A stretch of DNA of 5,568 nt, from positions 1 to 5,568 of the forward strand of contig URKL01000139.1 of assembly GCA_900548485.1 (NCBI GenBank), given 5' to 3'. This DNA comes from an uncultured Succinatimonas sp. GTDB taxonomy: Bacteria; Pseudomonadota; Gammaproteobacteria; Enterobacterales; Succinivibrionaceae. Below the pieces are notes generated by a model. That model saw only the letters and a program-made list of their open reading frames with translations. It was not told where the DNA came from and ran no database searches. The first letter of the stretch is position 1. Each line of letters starts with the position of its first letter. The translations under genes and the position numbers were made by a program. Below, piece after piece: positions 5,477 to 5,568 of this stretch.

Positions 5477-5568
5477 TTAGAAGCTATAACGAGTACCTAA
5501 GTTCCATCTGTAATTTTCAGTTAAATCACTACCAGAGGTTCTCTCAATCTCAAAGTAGGTATAGCAGT
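5477..5568 (-). CDS. Outer-membrane beta-barrel (porin-like) protein, C-terminal fragment
   Basis: Only the last 29 complete codons plus the TAA at 5479-5477 are inside the window. The frame ends in ENYRWNLGTRYSF, with alternating polar and hydrophobic residues and a terminal Phe with aromatic Tyr at -3. This is the C-terminal signature recognised by the Bam machinery in Gram-negative outer-membrane barrels. The preceding strand CYTYFEIERTSG also alternates. The protein is probably a porin or small channel such as a KdgM-like or general porin, but the family cannot be fixed from so little sequence. It is oriented toward the isomerase gene, with hairpins after its stop. Confidence 0.7.
   Translation of the reverse strand, partial: CYTYFEIERTSGSDLTENYRWNLGTRYSF

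Noticed and set aside
1..5568. CRISPR array, insertion sequence, attachment site or phage genes
   Set aside because: No regularly spaced repeats, transposase, integrase, terminal inverted repeats or tRNA-borne junctions were seen.

Overview
The window looks like an AT-rich gammaproteobacterial genome, most likely a host-associated anaerobe of the Succinivibrionaceae type. The evidence is a Gram-negative lipoprotein signal with Asp at +2, an outer-membrane barrel C-terminus ending in Phe, E. coli-style CRP boxes, and a DeoR regulator resembling E. coli YgbI. The family-level placement is inference from composition and gene content, not from any marker gene.

Layout. From 1 to 2632 on the minus strand there is a tight four-gene operon, transcribed right to left: an Asp/Glu-racemase-superfamily enzyme, then the three parts of a TRAP (tripartite ATP-independent periplasmic) transporter: substrate-binding lipoprotein DctP, small permease DctQ and large permease DctM. 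DctM is cut by the window edge. Spacings are 11 nt, 2 nt and a TAATG overlap, so the genes are almost certainly co-transcribed and translationally coupled. From 2633 to 2948 lies a divergent AT-rich control region. It has a near-consensus CRP site placed class-II-like over the operon promoter, a repeated ATGTTAAT word, a GC-centred palindrome, and a perfect TATAAT for the opposite gene. From 2949 to 3707 on the plus strand is a DeoR-family repressor of the YgbI type. A strong bidirectional terminator at 3785-3809 separates it from a convergent minus-strand gene (3855-4778) for a xylose-isomerase-like TIM-barrel sugar isomerase/epimerase. From 4779 to 5476 there is a long stretch without a convincing gene, holding a second good CRP box and several hairpins. 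At the right edge (5477-5568, minus strand) is the last part of an outer-membrane beta-barrel protein.

How it may work together. The DeoR/YgbI-type repressor probably senses a phosphorylated or acidic sugar metabolite and controls the divergent racemase-TRAP operon, with CRP adding carbon-catabolite control. The TRAP system would import an organic acid using a sodium or proton gradient. The racemase-family enzyme would act on that acid or a derivative. The TIM-barrel enzyme could belong to the same pathway but has its own transcription unit. The substrate cannot be named from sequence alone. YgbI-type regulators are known next to four-carbon acid-sugar (threonate/erythronate) genes, but none of those kinases, dehydrogenases or aldolases is in this window. 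No clearly new system is visible. The least ordinary points are the one-cysteine racemase in the TRAP operon, the control-region architecture, the 0.7 kb gene-poor stretch, and an abrupt loss of family similarity in DctM at the left edge.
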